A DNA stretch of 64,000 nt from Coprenecus sp902388455 (GCA_963931615.1 OZ007032.1:868001-932000); one strand, 5' to 3'; numbered from the stretch's first letter, positions 17,523-26,445 are shown. The notes: generated from the sequence alone by a model not told the origin. Numbers and translations: made by a program.

Positions 17523-18347
17523 ATGAGCTCCGGCAATAATAAAAAGGTAATACTGATAACGGGAGCAACTTCCGGATTCGGCCGCACCGCATCCGGAATG
17601 CTCTCCAAAGCAGGGCATACCGTATATGGAACCGGCCGTTCCGTGCAGGAAGGAGTCCGTGATGACGGGGTGCGTATGCTGCGTCTCGATGTCACGGTCC
17701 CTTCTTCTATTGAAGAGGCAGTAGAGAAAGTTATTATAGCGGAGGGCCGCATCGACGTACTGGTGAACAATGCCGGTGCGGGCATCGGCGGGGCGCTCGA
17801 GCTGGCTACAGAGGAAGAAAGGAGGTGGCAGATGGATACCAATTTCATGGGTATGACCCGCGTCTGCTCAGCAGTTCTTCCGTACATGAGACGGCAGCGC
17901 AGCGGACGTATTATCAATATCAGTTCTATCGCAGGTGTTGTAGCTGTGCCTTATCAGGGATTCTACTCTGCATCCAAAGCCGCGATAGAGGGATACAGTG
18001 AGGCCCTGGCGGTGGAAGTCCGCCGTTTCGGCATCTCGGTGTGTTTGGTCGAACCCGGGGATTTTCACACTGGATTCACATCTTCCAGAAAAATGTCCGC
18101 AGCAACTCTAAGTAATCCTGATTATTCGGAGTCTTTCCGCAGGACAATGTCCGGGGTGGAGAAGGATGAGAGACACGGCTGCGACCCGGTCAGGGTAGGG
18201 AAGGTCCTCTGCCGCCTGGCCGTATGCCGCCGTCCAAGATTCCGCACCCTCACCGGAAGTCTCCTACAGACCGTATTTGCCCGTGCCACATATATCCTTC
18301 CCGGTCGTCTTACCCAAAGACTTCTCGCGTGGTTTTATTCAGTTTAA
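17523..18347 (+). CDS. Short-chain dehydrogenase/reductase
   Basis: 274 residues, classical SDR. The NAD(P) loop TGATSGFG is at 13-20, NNAGAGIGG near 81-89, and the catalytic Ser (SSIAGVV) and YSASK tetrad are present around 130-146. Substrate is unknown; the C-terminal third is variable. It is translationally adjacent to the C69 peptidase, but a metabolic link is not evident. Confidence 0.9.
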   Translation: MSSGNNKKVILITGATSGFGRTASGMLSKAGHTVYGTGRSVQEGVRDDGVRMLRLDVTVPSSIEEAVEKVIIAEGRIDVLVNNAGAGIGGALELATEEERRWQMDTNFMGMTRVCSAVLPYMRRQRSGRIINISSIAGVVAVPYQGFYSASKAAIEGYSEALAVEVRRFGISVCLVEPGDFHTGFTSSRKMSAATLSNPDYSESFRRTMSGVEKDERHGCDPVRVGKVLCRLAVCRRPRFRTLTGSLLQTVFARATYILPGRLTQRLLAWFYSV

Positions 18348-18365
18348 AAATTTTTATAAAAAAGT

Positions 18366-18396
18366 TTTGGATTTTGAAATAAAACATCTACATTTG
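18366..18396 (+). promoter_or_regulatory. Promoter of tRNA-Lys
   Basis: TTTG at 18366-18369, then 19 bases, then TACATTTG at 18389-18396. This is a full consensus match 16 bases before the tRNA 5' end. Confidence 0.75.
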
Positions 18397-18412
18397 CAGT
18401 CCCAAAACGAAC

Positions 18413-18485
18413 GCTTCCTTAGCTCAGTTGGTAGAGCACGACACTCTTAATGTTGGGGTCCAGGGTTCGAGCCCCTGAGGGAGCA
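18413..18485 (+). tRNA. tRNA-Lys (anticodon CTT)
   Basis: 73 bases. Acceptor stem GCTTCCT pairs with AGGGAGC; D arm GCTC-AGTTGGTA-GAGC; anticodon stem CGACA/TGTTG with loop CTCTTAA gives anticodon CTT (codon AAG); T arm CAGGG-TTCGAGC-CCCTG. Discriminator base A at 18485; CCA is not encoded. The T arm stem is fully paired, so the gene looks functional. Confidence 0.95.
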
Positions 18486-18524
18486 CAGAAAAGCCGCTGA
18501 TTTTCAGCGGCTTTTCTGTTTTTT
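18485..18524 (+). terminator. Terminator after tRNA-Lys
   Basis: A 16-bp perfect stem (18485-18500 with 18504-18519, core AAAGCCGCTGA) with a three-base loop, followed by a run of T to 18524. It begins at the last tRNA base. Confidence 0.9.
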
Positions 18525-18563
18525 GTGACCGAATTAGAATGCAATGCAGGGCTCCTCTCTCCT

Positions 18564-19919
18564 CTAGAGGATGCCCTGCTTCAGTTTCTCCACATATTGA
18601 TCTATGCGCTGCATTTCCTTTGGAATATCGATGGACTGGGGACAGTGTTCGTTGCATTGGCCACAGCCGATACAGTGATTGGCCTGGCGTAGTTTAGGCA
18701 CACTGCGGTCGTAGCCGATGAGGAAGGCGCGGCGGGCCTGACGGTAATTGCTGTCATTGCTGCTCACGGAGAGGTTGCCCTTATTTACGCATTTGTTGTA
18801 GTGCAGGAGTACACCGGGTATATCGATCCCGTAAGGACATGGCATGCAGTACTGGCAGTCGTTGCAGGGGATGGTAGGGTATTCGTGCATCTGGCGGGCA
18901 GTCTCCTCGAGGAAGGCCTTGTCTTCATCGGTCAGGGGCACGAGAGGGGAGTAGGTGCGGATATTGTCCTGCAGATGCTCCATGTATGTCATGCCGCTGA
19001 GAACCGTCAGAACCATCTCGGGCGAACCGGCGAAACGGAATGCCCAGGATGCGACGCTGCTTTGAGGGTCCTGCTCTTTGAGGCGGGCGGCGATGCGGTC
19101 GGGAACATTGGAAAGGCGGCCGCCGAGCAGGGGCTCCATGATAATCGAGGGAATGTTTCTCTTGCACAGCTCTCCGTAGAGGTATTCGGCATTGACGTTG
19201 CCGGGTGTGGCATGGCCCCAGTCGAGATAATTGAGCTGGATCTGGACGAAGTCCCAATGGATGTCATCGTGCATGGCCAGCACTTTGTCGAAGACTTCCT
19301 GCTGCCCGTGGAAGGACCAGCCGAGGTGGCGTATGCGGCCTGCCTCACGTTCCTTGATGAGAAAGTCCAGCATCCCGTTCTCGATGTATCTTTTCTGGAA
19401 ATCCTCCATGTTGCGGCCGATGGAGTGCAGCAGATAGTAGTCGATGTAGTCGGTCTGGAGGTCGATGAACGACTGACGGTACATGGCCATTGAGCCTTCG
19501 CGGCTGGGGTCGCCGAAGTTGGACAGCTTCGTGGCAATATAGTAGGAGTCCCTCGGGTAACGCTTGAGGGCTATGCCGGTGGCATCCTCCGAGAAGCCGC
19601 GCAGGTAGGTCGGAGCCGTGTCGAAATAGTTGATGCCGTGCTCTATGGCATAATCCACCAATGAGTTGACCATCTCCTGGTCTATCTCGCGGTTGCTCCC
19701 TTCCGAGGAACCTTTCATAGGCCAGCGCATGCAGCCGTAGCCGAGCAGGGAGATGCGGTCCCCGTTGATATTGCGGTAGGTCATCCTGCCTTTGGGAACC
19801 TCTGTTGCGGAATTGCCACCCTTGTCAGAGGCGCATCCTGCGGTCAGTATGGTGGCCGCTCCTGCAGCGCCCGTTATCTTCAGGAAGTCTCTCCTGGAAA
19901 CTTTATTGCTGTTGTCCAT
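18564..19919 (-). CDS. Tat-exported aldo/keto reductase with 4Fe-4S domain
   Basis: 451 residues from the ATG at 19919 (MDNSNKVSRRDFLKITG). A start three codons further upstream would leave almost no leader after the promoter. The Tat motif SRRDFLK is followed by a lipobox-like LTAGC. The aldo/keto reductase barrel (about 45-330) includes LLGYGCMRWP, FDTAPTYLRGFSE and HLGWSFHG. The C-terminus has CNDCQYCMPCPYG and CIGCGQCNEHCPQ, two cysteine clusters for Fe-S binding. This family is common in anaerobes; the substrate is unknown. Iron-sulfur loading explains Tat export of a folded protein. Confidence 0.9.
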   Translation of the reverse strand: MDNSNKVSRRDFLKITGAAGAATILTAGCASDKGGNSATEVPKGRMTYRNINGDRISLLGYGCMRWPMKGSSEGSNREIDQEMVNSLVDYAIEHGINYFDTAPTYLRGFSEDATGIALKRYPRDSYYIATKLSNFGDPSREGSMAMYRQSFIDLQTDYIDYYLLHSIGRNMEDFQKRYIENGMLDFLIKEREAGRIRHLGWSFHGQQEVFDKVLAMHDDIHWDFVQIQLNYLDWGHATPGNVNAEYLYGELCKRNIPSIIMEPLLGGRLSNVPDRIAARLKEQDPQSSVASWAFRFAGSPEMVLTVLSGMTYMEHLQDNIRTYSPLVPLTDEDKAFLEETARQMHEYPTIPCNDCQYCMPCPYGIDIPGVLLHYNKCVNKGNLSVSSNDSNYRQARRAFLIGYDRSVPKLRQANHCIGCGQCNEHCPQSIDIPKEMQRIDQYVEKLKQGIL

Positions 19920-19938
19920 AATAATCATTATTGTGGTG

Positions 19939-19970
19939 CAAAATTACAATTTTAAGGGAAATCTGACAAA
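19939..19970 (-). promoter_or_regulatory. Promoter of the aldo/keto reductase gene
   Basis: Minus-strand TAATTTTG (complement of 19939-19946) with TTTG (complement of 19967-19970) 20 bases upstream, a full consensus match. It supports the start at 19919. The rest of 19971-20197 shows no convincing gene or repeat. Confidence 0.7.
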
Positions 19971-20197
19971 ATACTCTTTTGTAATGTTGTATGTCCTTCT
20001 TTTTCTGAGCATTGCCGGTATGTGCCGTCTCCTGCACAGAAACGCCACATATTGGATAAATATCCTAAATACTATGTATTTGCCTGATTCTCATGGTTTT
20101 ATTAGAGGGTTTAGGAGCCAGGTTTACATCCTTTTGTCAAAGTCTGTCAGGTAATTCGGAAAATTTACAAGCGCGTACATCCTTGATATGCAGGTAG

Positions 20198-20963
20198 TTG
20201 GTCCAGTCGGAGCCTTCGCGGCTCACCGGACGCGGACTTGAGGCCGCAGCGCGCGGATGCTGCGCCTGGCTGCATGGCTTTTCGGGAACAGATCCGGATC
20301 TGGATGCCGCGGCCAGGGAACTGCTCGGAAACATTTGGGACGAAGGCTTCAGAGCCGCCACTCTTGTAGGATTTTCGAATACAGAGGCTCTTTATGCAGT
20401 CCTGTCCCTGTACCGCATAGCCTATGGCCCCACCGTTGCTGCTTCGGACTACTCCTTGGCTGAGCAATGCGATGCGCTTGCATCCTCCCTCCTGGAGCAT
20501 CCCGTCGGCAGGCATTCCGCCTTTGATGGCTGCGAGGACGACACCATCCTGATGCATGTGGCAGCCAACCTCTATTGCTACGTTGTCCCTGAAGACCTGG
20601 AAGACGATGACATCGTAGAGTCCCTGAGGAGCATCGCCGGGCGCTGGAAAGAAGACCGCAGCGCTTCCGTGGATCTTCTCCTGCGGCGCCTGTGCGCCAT
20701 CGAGGCTGCTGACGGCCTTTTCGGAGAGTGGCGGCCGGCCTTGCCACCTGCCTCCGCCGTTGCCTCCCCGGAAGGTCTTTCCGCCCTCGTCCGCATCCTG
20801 GCCCGCCGCCTGGACGACCCTGCGGCCCTCGCTGAGGCCTGCGCGGCCCTGGAGCGGCAGCTGTCATTGTCCCCTGGACCTCTCTGCTGTCGCCTCTCTC
20901 CTGGAAGGGCTCGGTGCGCTGCGGATGCTGACGGAGGAAGGAGCGGTGCTTAATTGCGCGTAA
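20198..20963 (+). pseudogene. GC-rich hypothetical gene lacking a proper start and frameshifted near its end
   Basis: About 220 codons of protein-like sequence (for example GFRAATLVGFSNTEALYAVL and ILMHVAANLYCYVVPEDLED) without a family I recognise. The frame begins only at a TTG directly after a TAG, with no ATG and no upstream box. Near 20862-20880 the likely protein moves to the +1 frame, where CPLDLSAVASLLEGLGALRM gives a sensible helical C-terminus ending at 20963. The base composition is much richer in GC than the flanks. Both defects suggest a decayed gene, perhaps lost together with the neighbouring polysaccharide locus. A real gene with a TTG start and a sequencing error is the alternative. 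Confidence 0.5.
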
Positions 20964-21005
20964 TCAGTTGCTTCCGCGTGGGTAGTTAAAGAAGTGGTGA
21001 AAGTG

Positions 21006-21037
21006 TTTGGAGAATTGCGGGGGAATGATTAGATTTG
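21006..21037 (+). promoter_or_regulatory. Promoter of the antitoxin-like/GNAT chimera operon
   Basis: TTTG at 21006-21009, 20 bases, TAGATTTG at 21030-21037. It lies 24 bases before the ATG at 21062 and argues against an earlier TTG start at 21035. Confidence 0.7.
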
Positions 21038-21061
21038 CGGAGTAATAAAAATCATAATGAG

Positions 21062-21256
21062 ATGGCAATAGCATTTGAAGGTATGCCGGTGTTGACCGGA
21101 GAAGCGGCCAGATGCTTCGTAGAGGAGGTGGACAGAGTGGACAGTCTGCCATGGAAAGAACTTCCGGAAGGGTTCTATGATGACATCGATGAGTGTATAA
21201 ACAGATCTAGAAAATTTGTGAGAGAGCATGAGGAGTTGGGATTTCGATCTATCTAA
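21062..21256 (+). CDS. Small antitoxin-like protein preceding a truncated GNAT
   Basis: 64 residues from ATG 21062 (MAIAFEGMPVLTGEAARCF), rich in acidic residues. From memory, small proteins of this kind precede GNAT-type acetyltransferases in Bacteroidales, which suggests a toxin-antitoxin or acetyltransferase-partner pair; this is not proven. Its last 29 bases overlap the next gene, indicating coupling. Its partner here has lost most of the acetyltransferase domain, so the pair is probably inactive. Confidence 0.6.
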   Translation: MAIAFEGMPVLTGEAARCFVEEVDRVDSLPWKELPEGFYDDIDECINRSRKFVREHEELGFRSI

Positions 21257-22130
21257 AAGATGCGATAAAGTAAGGCCGGTGCCCGGCCTGATATTGGAAA
21301 AGTTCAGTTGCGGTAACGAGGAAATAGATTCTTTTTTTCATCATGATGCATTTCTGTATGAGAATGAGATGATGTCCAAGACCTACTCGTTCATAGACCG
21401 CATGAACGGAAATAGGATAGTCAGTATGTTCTCTCTGTCCAATGACAGTATAAAGACAAATATATTGACCAATCCTGTGAGAAATAAACTTCAGAGAAAT
21501 ATACCTAACCCCGCGCTGATTGTCTGCGTGGGCATCATCAATGCCTACAACTTCATGGACGGTATCAACGGCATCACCGGGGCGTATTCGCTGGCCGTGC
21601 TGATTCCCCTGGCGGTGCTGAATGTCCGCTACAGTTTCGTGGATCCCGCATTGATCTTCGTGACGGCACTCTCAGTGCTCGTATTCTGTTTCTTCAATTT
21701 CCGGAAATGGGCCAGGTGTTTTGCCGGGGATGTGGGGTCTGTCGGTATTGCTTTTATCATCCTGTTCATTCTCGGCAGGCTTATAGCCGCCACCGGAGAC
21801 ATCCAGTATCTTCTTCTGCTGGGTGTCTATGGTATCGACACGGTCCTGACCATCATACACCGCATCCTGCTGCACGAGCATCTGGGCGAGGCGCACCGCA
21901 AGCACGCCTACCAGCTGATGGCCAATGAACTGCATATTCCGCACACGTCCGTGTCATTTTTCTATTTTGCCCTGCAGTTGATAGTATCAGGCGGTCTATT
22001 GGCCGTACCTGACAGTCTGCAGTGGCCTTATACGGTAGCCGTGCTGATGATTCTCGCTCTGGCATACCTATTGTTTATGAGAAAGTACTACCATCTGCAT
22101 GCAGAATATCTAAATAGTCTGAAATCATGA
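21228..22130 (+). CDS. In-frame chimera: GNAT acetyltransferase N-terminus joined to WecA/MraY-type sugar-phosphate transferase C-terminus
   Basis: 300 residues of two unrelated parts. Residues 1 to about 94 are soluble and match the start of Bacteroidales GNAT proteins (LILEKFSCGNEEIDSFFHHD, IVSMFSLSNDSI). From about residue 96 the protein is a polytopic membrane enzyme of glycosyltransferase family 4: NAYNFMDGINGITG with catalytic Asp residues, FAGDVGSVG, and LLHEHLGEAHRKHAYQLMAN. The acetyl-CoA site of the GNAT and the first four or so helices of the transferase are missing. The join is near 21510-21519. A deletion fusing two genes explains it; activity is unlikely. Confidence 0.8.
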   Translation: MRSWDFDLSKRCDKVRPVPGLILEKFSCGNEEIDSFFHHDAFLYENEMMSKTYSFIDRMNGNRIVSMFSLSNDSIKTNILTNPVRNKLQRNIPNPALIVCVGIINAYNFMDGINGITGAYSLAVLIPLAVLNVRYSFVDPALIFVTALSVLVFCFFNFRKWARCFAGDVGSVGIAFIILFILGRLIAATGDIQYLLLLGVYGIDTVLTIIHRILLHEHLGEAHRKHAYQLMANELHIPHTSVSFFYFALQLIVSGGLLAVPDSLQWPYTVAVLMILALAYLLFMRKYYHLHAEYLNSLKS

Positions 22131-22516
22131 TACTCGATGACACTCTTCTCGATGACTTAGAGGCAAAGGCGAAGCAGAGTCCCCGCCTGAGGATGAACCT
22201 GAACCTCCACGACTCCCTTGACTCCAAGGCCCAGCGCCTGCTCAACGCCCTGCTTCCGGGCACCGTGATTCCCATTCACAGACACAGGCATACGGCCGAG
22301 ACCTACGCCATCCTCAGAGGAAGGATGTTCGTGGTCTTCTACGACAGCATGGGCGGCGCGGTGGAACGCATCCTGCTCGACTCTAGGTCCGGGCACTACG
22401 GCGTACACATTCCCAAGGGACAATGGCATGCGGTGGAGGTCATCGAGCCTTCGGTCATCCTGGAGGTCAAGGACGGCCCGTATATGCCGCTTCAGCCCGA
22501 GGACACTCTCGACTGA
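22127..22516 (+). CDS. WbuC family cupin protein
   Basis: 129 residues. A single cupin domain with metal ligands in PIHRHRHTAETYAILRGRM and IPKGQWHAVEV. WbuC-like proteins sit at the end of O-antigen or capsule gene clusters; the enzymatic role is unsettled. The ATG overlaps the stop of the chimera by four bases (ATGA), which is the arrangement expected at the end of a polysaccharide locus with a WecA-type gene just before it. A terminator follows at 22555. Confidence 0.85.
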   Translation: MILDDTLLDDLEAKAKQSPRLRMNLNLHDSLDSKAQRLLNALLPGTVIPIHRHRHTAETYAILRGRMFVVFYDSMGGAVERILLDSRSGHYGVHIPKGQWHAVEVIEPSVILEVKDGPYMPLQPEDTLD

Positions 22517-22554
22517 ACAGGCAGCTGCAGAAATGCTTCCGGAATTGTCAGTAC

Positions 22555-22600
22555 ATCCCGCCGGTCTCATTCCTGAAATGGGGCCGGCGGGATTTTTATT
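22555..22600 (+). terminator. Terminator after the WbuC gene
   Basis: ATCCCGCCGG (22555-22564) pairs exactly with CCGGCGGGAT (22584-22593), followed by TTTTATT. Confidence 0.85.
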
Positions 22601-22651
22601 TGTGGAAATCTATGCTTAACTTTGCTAGGCAATATAATAGAAATAACGCTT

Positions 22652-24205
22652 ATGTTGAAATATCCGATAGGTGTTCAGGACTTTGAGAAGCTAAGAACGG
22701 AATCGTATCTGTACATAGACAAGACGGAAATGATTTTTCGTCTTGTCAATGACGGATGCTATTATTTTCTGAGCCGTCCGCGAAGGTTCGGGAAAAGTCT
22801 GCTGTTGTCTACGATACAGGCTTATTTTGAAGGGAAGAAAGACTTGTTCGAGGGACTGGCTATTGCCGGACTGGAAAAAGAGTGGGCAGCTTATCCGGTC
22901 TTGCGGATGGATCTGGGAGGAGCTACTTATAAGACTAAGACAGGCCTTGATACAAGACTTGCGCAGGTGTTCGCAGAGTGGGAAGAGCTGTATGGCATAA
23001 CTACAGTGTACCCGACGCCGGCGGCCAGATTCTCGGAGATAATAAAGGCTGCCGCGTGCAGGACTGGCAGAAGTGTAGTGATACTGGTCGACGAATATGA
23101 TAAGCCGATAGTGGATAGTCTTGAAAATGAGGAACTACGTGAATATTTCCGCTCTACGCTGCAAGGAGTCTACAGCGTAATCAAGACTCAGGATGACAAG
23201 ATCCGTTTCGGTTTGCTGACCGGTGTCACGAAGATCGGTAAACTCAGTGTGTTCAGCGGACTCAACAACTTGAAGGACATATCGATGCTGCCTGCATATT
23301 CCGATATATGCGGTATTACTGAGCGGGAACTGGTCTCACAGTTGTCTGCCGGAGTGTCTGAGATGGCTGCTGCCAACAACCTGACGGACGGAGAATGCCT
23401 CGAAAGGCTGAAGGATATGTATGACGGATATCATTTCTGCGCGTCCGGAGAGGGTGTCTATAATCCGTTCAGTCTACTCAATGCCCTTCAGGATAAGGAC
23501 TTCAATGACTACTGGTTCGAGACCGGTACGCCGTCCTTTTTAGTCAGTCTGATAAAGAATACATCCTATGACATTTCATCCCTTCAAGGCGAGGAGGTGG
23601 ATTCGTCCCTGCTGGTCAGCGTAAACGCAGCTTTCGCCAATCCGATACCGTTGTTGTATCAGAGCGGATACCTGACCATCACAGGATATGACAGGGAGGT
23701 GGGACTGTACCGTCTGGATTTTCCAAACAGGGAGGTCAAAAACGGTTTTCTTTCTTTCGTCCTGCAGTACAGTACCTCATCTACCGTTTCTGGCAAGACA
23801 TTGATTGCCAGACTTCACCGCGCAGTGCGCGATGGCAGGCCGGAGGATATGATGAAGGAGCTGGAAGCATTCTTTGCCCGTAAGAACTATCAGATCCAGG
23901 CTGACGAAGAGAAGGACTTTCAATATGCGGTATCCACTATTTTCGAACTGCTTAGTGAGGATGTGCAGACAGAAAGGCAGACCAGCAACGGTCGGATAGA
24001 TGTGTTAATGCAGACGGACAGGTTTGTCTATATATTGGAAATCAAGGTGAATGAAAGTGCTGACGCTGCTTTGAGGCAGATAGAGGAGAAAGGCTATGCA
24101 CGTCCGTTTGTCAATGACGGACGCAGGATATTCTGTATCGGAGTATGTTTTTCTACTCTTACCCGCCGTATTGAGGAATGGAAAGTAGATAAGGAATTAA
24201 AATAA
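22652..24205 (+). CDS. AAA-ATPase-like protein with C-terminal PD-(D/E)XK nuclease domain
   Basis: 517 residues from ATG 22652 (MLKYPIGVQDFEKLR); an upstream in-frame ATG at 22622 lies inside a probable -7 region (TAACTTTG, 22617-22624), so the second start is chosen. The AAA-ATPase-like domain has a P-loop RPRRFGKS at 42-49 and VDEYDKPI near 150. The C-terminal PDDEXK_9-type domain has GRIDVLMQTDRFVYILEIKV, with D and E-x-K catalytic residues, and a downstream conserved Q. Such proteins are expanded in Bacteroidales and are probably mobile or defence-related; function is unknown. Confidence 0.88.
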   Translation: MLKYPIGVQDFEKLRTESYLYIDKTEMIFRLVNDGCYYFLSRPRRFGKSLLLSTIQAYFEGKKDLFEGLAIAGLEKEWAAYPVLRMDLGGATYKTKTGLDTRLAQVFAEWEELYGITTVYPTPAARFSEIIKAAACRTGRSVVILVDEYDKPIVDSLENEELREYFRSTLQGVYSVIKTQDDKIRFGLLTGVTKIGKLSVFSGLNNLKDISMLPAYSDICGITERELVSQLSAGVSEMAAANNLTDGECLERLKDMYDGYHFCASGEGVYNPFSLLNALQDKDFNDYWFETGTPSFLVSLIKNTSYDISSLQGEEVDSSLLVSVNAAFANPIPLLYQSGYLTITGYDREVGLYRLDFPNREVKNGFLSFVLQYSTSSTVSGKTLIARLHRAVRDGRPEDMMKELEAFFARKNYQIQADEEKDFQYAVSTIFELLSEDVQTERQTSNGRIDVLMQTDRFVYILEIKVNESADAALRQIEEKGYARPFVNDGRRIFCIGVCFSTLTRRIEEWKVDKELK

Positions 24206-24213
24206 AGTGCCAT

Positions 24214-25308
24214 ATGAACATCTCAGTAATTCTCAGGCGGGCGGCAGCCGCAGCGATGGTGCTGGCCTGCACGTTTTTTTCAGACCTTAATGCCTGTACG
24301 GGCATTTCTTTCACGGCCAAGGACGGCAGTTTCGTGCTGGCCAGGACAGCGGAGTGGGGCGGTTCCGACCTGCACAGCCGCTATGTCGTCGTCCCGAGGG
24401 GATACAGGCATGTGTCCCTGACGGCAGATGGCGGCAATGGTATGATATTCACTGGAAAGTACGGATATGTGGGAGTGGCTGCCAATATGGACCAGTTCGT
24501 GCTGGAGGGGCTCAATGAAAAGGGGCTGTCCGCCGGACTTTTCTTCTTCCCCGGTTACGGCCAGTATCCTGAGTACGATTCTACCGAAGTGAGCCGTACT
24601 GTCCCCGACATGCAGGTGGTGAGCTGGATACTCTCCGGATTCTCCACCGTACAGGAGGTGATTGACCATTTTGACGAGATAATAGTGACCATGCTCTATC
24701 CTCAGTCCGGCACTTCGCACTGGAGGGTGGGGGACCCGTCCGGAAGGCAGGTTGTCATCGAGATAACCGGCGGAAAGACGCATATCTACGAGAATACGGT
24801 AGGGGTGCTGACCAATTCCCCCGATTTCCCCTGGCATGTTACCAATCTGAACAATTATGTCAATCTGGCTTTTGGAGAGGCTGACGGCAATGCCTTTTCG
24901 GCTTATCCGCAGGTACGCCGCTTCGGAGCCGGCACCGGTATGATAGGAATCCCCGGGGACGTGACTCCTCCTTCGCGGTTTGTACGTGCCGCCTACTATC
25001 AGGCCACCGCACCGCAGTACCCCACAGGAGAGAAGACGGTAATGTCCTGCTTCCTGATTCTGAACAATTTCGATATACCGATAGGGGTGGAGCGTCAGAA
25101 AGGGCAGGAGCCGACAGACATTCCCGGTGCCACACAGTTTACGACGGCGGCCGATACCAAGGGGCTGAAAATGTACTGGCGCACCTGCTGGAACAGCACC
25201 ATCCGCTGCATCGACCTGAATGACATCGATTTCTCCAAGGTGAAATACACCGTCGAGCCTCTGGATAAAGTGCGTCAGCAGAGTGTCGAGATGATCACTG
25301 TCCGATAA
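24214..25308 (+). CDS. Linear amide C-N hydrolase, choloylglycine/bile-salt hydrolase family
   Basis: 364 residues. The signal peptide ends just before C28 (LNACTGISFTAKDGSFVLAR), so cleavage makes cysteine the N-terminal nucleophile, as in bile salt and penicillin V acylases. RTAEW after it supplies the conserved Arg; NLDQF-like NMDQFVLEGLNEKGLSAGLF and LTNSPDFPWHVTNLNNYVNL are present. An exported member could deconjugate bile salts or N-acyl amides; the exact substrate cannot be read from sequence. It starts 8 bases after the AAA/nuclease gene and overlaps the convergent maf by 14 bases. Confidence 0.9.
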   Translation: MNISVILRRAAAAAMVLACTFFSDLNACTGISFTAKDGSFVLARTAEWGGSDLHSRYVVVPRGYRHVSLTADGGNGMIFTGKYGYVGVAANMDQFVLEGLNEKGLSAGLFFFPGYGQYPEYDSTEVSRTVPDMQVVSWILSGFSTVQEVIDHFDEIIVTMLYPQSGTSHWRVGDPSGRQVVIEITGGKTHIYENTVGVLTNSPDFPWHVTNLNNYVNLAFGEADGNAFSAYPQVRRFGAGTGMIGIPGDVTPPSRFVRAAYYQATAPQYPTGEKTVMSCFLILNNFDIPIGVERQKGQEPTDIPGATQFTTAADTKGLKMYWRTCWNSTIRCIDLNDIDFSKVKYTVEPLDKVRQQSVEMITVR

Positions 25309-25906
25309 ATTCGCACAAAGCAGTGTACAGCCTCTGTACGGGGAGTCCTACGATGTTGAAGTAGGAGCCGCGTATGGAGGTTATTCCTATGTAGCCTATC
25401 CATTCCTGGATGCCGTAGCTGCCGGCCTTGTCGAAGGGGCGCCAGCGGTCGATGTAGTAGGATATTTCCTCTTCTGCGAGGGATTTGAATTCCACTTCGG
25501 AGGTGCAGGAAAATACGTGCCGTCGGATATTGTCGCGCAGGCAGACGCCGGTGACCACGCGGTGAGTACGGCCCGAGAGCTCCCGGAGCATCCTTGCTGC
25601 GTCCTCCCTGTCCGAGGGCTTGCCGAGGATGTCTTCCCCGCAGATGACTACGGTGTCGGCGGTGATGAGGATCTCGTCCGGCTCTAAGGGACGGTGGAAT
25701 CCCTCCGACTTGGATACTGCGAGGGCGGCCGGTACCTCATCCGGCATGAGGGCGGGGGAATAGGTTTCCGGAGCACCGGGGGTGGCCTCTACGGTAAATT
25801 CCAGGCCGAGACCTGCGAGGAGTTCCCTTCTGCGGGGAGAGGCCGAGCCGAGCACTATGCGGCGGCCTTTCAGGGCTTCGTGAAGCAGCATGGCGGTATG
25901 TGTCAA
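25295..25906 (-). CDS. maf: Maf family nucleotide pyrophosphatase
   Basis: 203 residues. Maf-like proteins hydrolyse non-canonical or TTP/UTP nucleotides. The N-terminal LGSASPRRRELLAGLGL and central ITADTVVICGEDILGKPSD are the family signatures. It is the last gene of a four-gene minus operon, overlapping the HAD phosphatase by four bases; its 3' end runs 14 bases into the convergent hydrolase gene. Confidence 0.94.
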   Translation of the reverse strand: MTHTAMLLHEALKGRRIVLGSASPRRRELLAGLGLEFTVEATPGAPETYSPALMPDEVPAALAVSKSEGFHRPLEPDEILITADTVVICGEDILGKPSDREDAARMLRELSGRTHRVVTGVCLRDNIRRHVFSCTSEVEFKSLAEEEISYYIDRWRPFDKAGSYGIQEWIGYIGITSIRGSYFNIVGLPVQRLYTALCEFIGQ

Positions 25907-26445
25907 AAGGTTTTGGCGAAAACGTCTGTATCCAGGTACCAGTCCTCATGCACCTTCAGCACCTGCTCTATGAGGTCGCGGGCAAAGGCTCTGCCTCCCG
26001 GGCGGATGGATACGTAGTCGCATACGTCCTTGACCTCCGGAACGGCATCGGCCGGAGCGACAGCCAGCCCGGCCATCCGGAGCACCGGGATGTCGGGTAT
26101 GTCGTCTCCCGCGAAGGCCACTTCCTCGGGCTTGAGGCCGTGTCTGGAGCAGAAATCCAGGAAGTCGGGCACCTTGTCTCGGGATTTCTGGTAGATGTCC
26201 TCTTCCTTTACGCCTAACCCGGTGAATCTGTGCACAATGCTCTGAGATACGCCTCCTGTGATGATGGCCACGGGGTACCCTTTCATACTGCACATTCTGA
26301 GGGCAAATCCGTCCTTGGAGTCAAATGTTCTGAGCAGGTCTCCGTCAGGGGTGGAGAGAATCGAGCCGTCGGTCAGCACTCCGTCCACGTCGAAGGCGAA
26401 GGCGCGGATGGAGTGGAGCTTCACTTTATAGTTGTAGTTGGGCAT
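25903..26445 (-). CDS. kdsC: KDO-8-phosphate phosphatase (KdsC-like HAD hydrolase)
   Basis: 180 residues, the size of the cap-less C0 HAD phosphatase KdsC. Motif I FAFDVDGVLTDGS gives the nucleophile and acid/base Asp pair; motif II is IITGG; motif IV is FAGDDIPDIPVL. It removes phosphate from KDO-8-P for lipid A inner-core synthesis. Three bases separate it from the DUF2520 gene upstream, and the grouping with maf is common in Bacteroidales. Confidence 0.92.
   Translation of the reverse strand: MPNYNYKVKLHSIRAFAFDVDGVLTDGSILSTPDGDLLRTFDSKDGFALRMCSMKGYPVAIITGGVSQSIVHRFTGLGVKEEDIYQKSRDKVPDFLDFCSRHGLKPEEVAFAGDDIPDIPVLRMAGLAVAPADAVPEVKDVCDYVSIRPGGRAFARDLIEQVLKVHEDWYLDTDVFAKTF

Noticed and set aside
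18546..18579. GCAGGGC...GCCCTGC hairpin at the end of the aldo/keto reductase gene
   Set aside because: It includes the stop codon and has no T-run on the minus strand, so termination is not supported.
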